Positions 63,650 to 64,000 of a stretch of DNA of 64,000 nt are shown here, in pieces. The notes under the pieces were generated by a model. It had not been told where the DNA came from, made no database searches, and saw nothing but the letters and a program-made list of their open reading frames with translations. The DNA lies in assembly GCF_024713945.1 (NCBI RefSeq), contig NC_134681.1:62001-126000 (forward strand). The letters run 5' to 3'. The first letter of the stretch is position 1; each line of letters begins with the position of its first letter. The DNA comes from Dermatophagoides farinae (taxonomy: Eukaryota; Arthropoda; Arachnida; Sarcoptiformes; Pyroglyphidae). The position numbers and the translations under genes were made by a program.

Positions 63650-64000
63650 TTACTTTACAATAAAAAATGGCACAAAATAAACCATATTTTTTATTTATGT
63701 CTTAAAACAAGATTTAAAACAAATGCAAAATTGTCAAAATTGATGTTAAGTATGATTGCACGACATTCGAAAATTGGTGTCTATACATTTTTGCTAATCT
63801 CAGGGATTTATTAATCTGCAAGATGGCAGTACAGTCGAGAGGGCGAAAATTTCCCCTACATAAACTTTGACACCCCACATCTACTCTCGAAAATGGTAGC
63901 CGGAAGTTGAAACTCAGACTGTTCAAAGAGCAACTCTTTCACTATGCACTGGTAAAATATTTTCGCTTGATTCCGACAAAAAACATGGTTTTAGAAGCTT
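63650..64000 (-). repeat. Right arm, outer segment, cut by the window end
   Basis: Inverted copy of the left outer arm. It holds 64 extra bases (63685-63748) that the left arm lacks, located between ACCA and AGTATGATTGCA. The terminus lies outside the window. Confidence 0.8.

Larger units (their letters stand above)
59791..64000. mobile_element. Foldback-type element with long inverted arms around a Tc1-like transposase (right end outside window)
   Basis: The sequence 59854-60105 is the exact reverse complement of 63749-64000 (252 bp, no mismatch that I can find). The inverted match then continues inward through 60106-60140 into a satellite present on both sides in opposite orientation. Between the arms lies an intact Tc1-like transposase gene. 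The left terminus is not certain: a Tc1-like end, CAGTAAGTAATTGGGCAC at 59792, just after a TA, is the best guess. By symmetry the right end would then lie about 63 bp beyond this window, for a total near 4.3 kb. Tc1 relatives usually have inverted repeats under a few hundred bases; arms over 1 kb made of tandem repeats recall Foldback and Galileo elements. Confidence 0.7.

Noticed and set aside
1-64000. tRNA, snRNA or rRNA genes
   Set aside because: Reading for B-box-like GGTTCGA motifs and known conserved RNA blocks gave no cloverleaf or recognisable match. A covariance-model scan would be needed to exclude small ones.

Overview
The window looks like nuclear DNA of a small-genome arthropod, most likely an astigmatid mite of the Dermatophagoides type. 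The evidence is AT-rich sequence, many introns of only 50-110 bp, dense (CA)n, (GA)n and (AAC)n microsatellites, poly-Gln and poly-Asn tracts in proteins, and animal gene families. The species call is inference; the animal origin is firm.

Left part (1-14400) is gene-dense. A five-exon SLC10-type (bile acid:sodium symporter family) transporter (803-3655) is followed by a four-exon nucleobindin (5010-7237). These face a single-exon GT92-type glycosyltransferase on the minus strand (7960-10026). A two-exon low-complexity protein with two PP1-docking-like motifs (10843-13042) runs tail-to-tail into a PRDM13-like zinc-finger gene (13184-14377, minus).

Middle part (14400-44500). A 6.8 kb gene-free interval separates PRDM13-like from a giant six-exon MAP1/Futsch gene (21223-41825, about 6520 residues by my splicing). 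One 16 kb exon of the Futsch gene carries a long KVEP/TETE-type repeat. A five-exon histidine ammonia-lyase (42157-44484, minus) is convergent with it. All splice models keep frame across every junction, and each total is a multiple of three.

Right part (44500-64000) is gene-poor. It has one probable COMMD6-like mini-gene (46419-46700), then about 12 kb of microsatellite-rich DNA with no recognisable gene. A 199 bp pogo/Tigger-like MITE lies inside that stretch (52506-52704). From about 59.8 kb to beyond the window end sits a foldback-type mobile structure. An intact, intron-containing DD34E Tc1-like transposase (61635-62711, minus) lies between long inverted arms. Each arm has an outer segment (the 252 bp that can be compared are identical) and an inner 40-50 bp satellite, which forms a 246 bp higher-order repeat in the left arm. 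This structure is the most unusual thing in the window.
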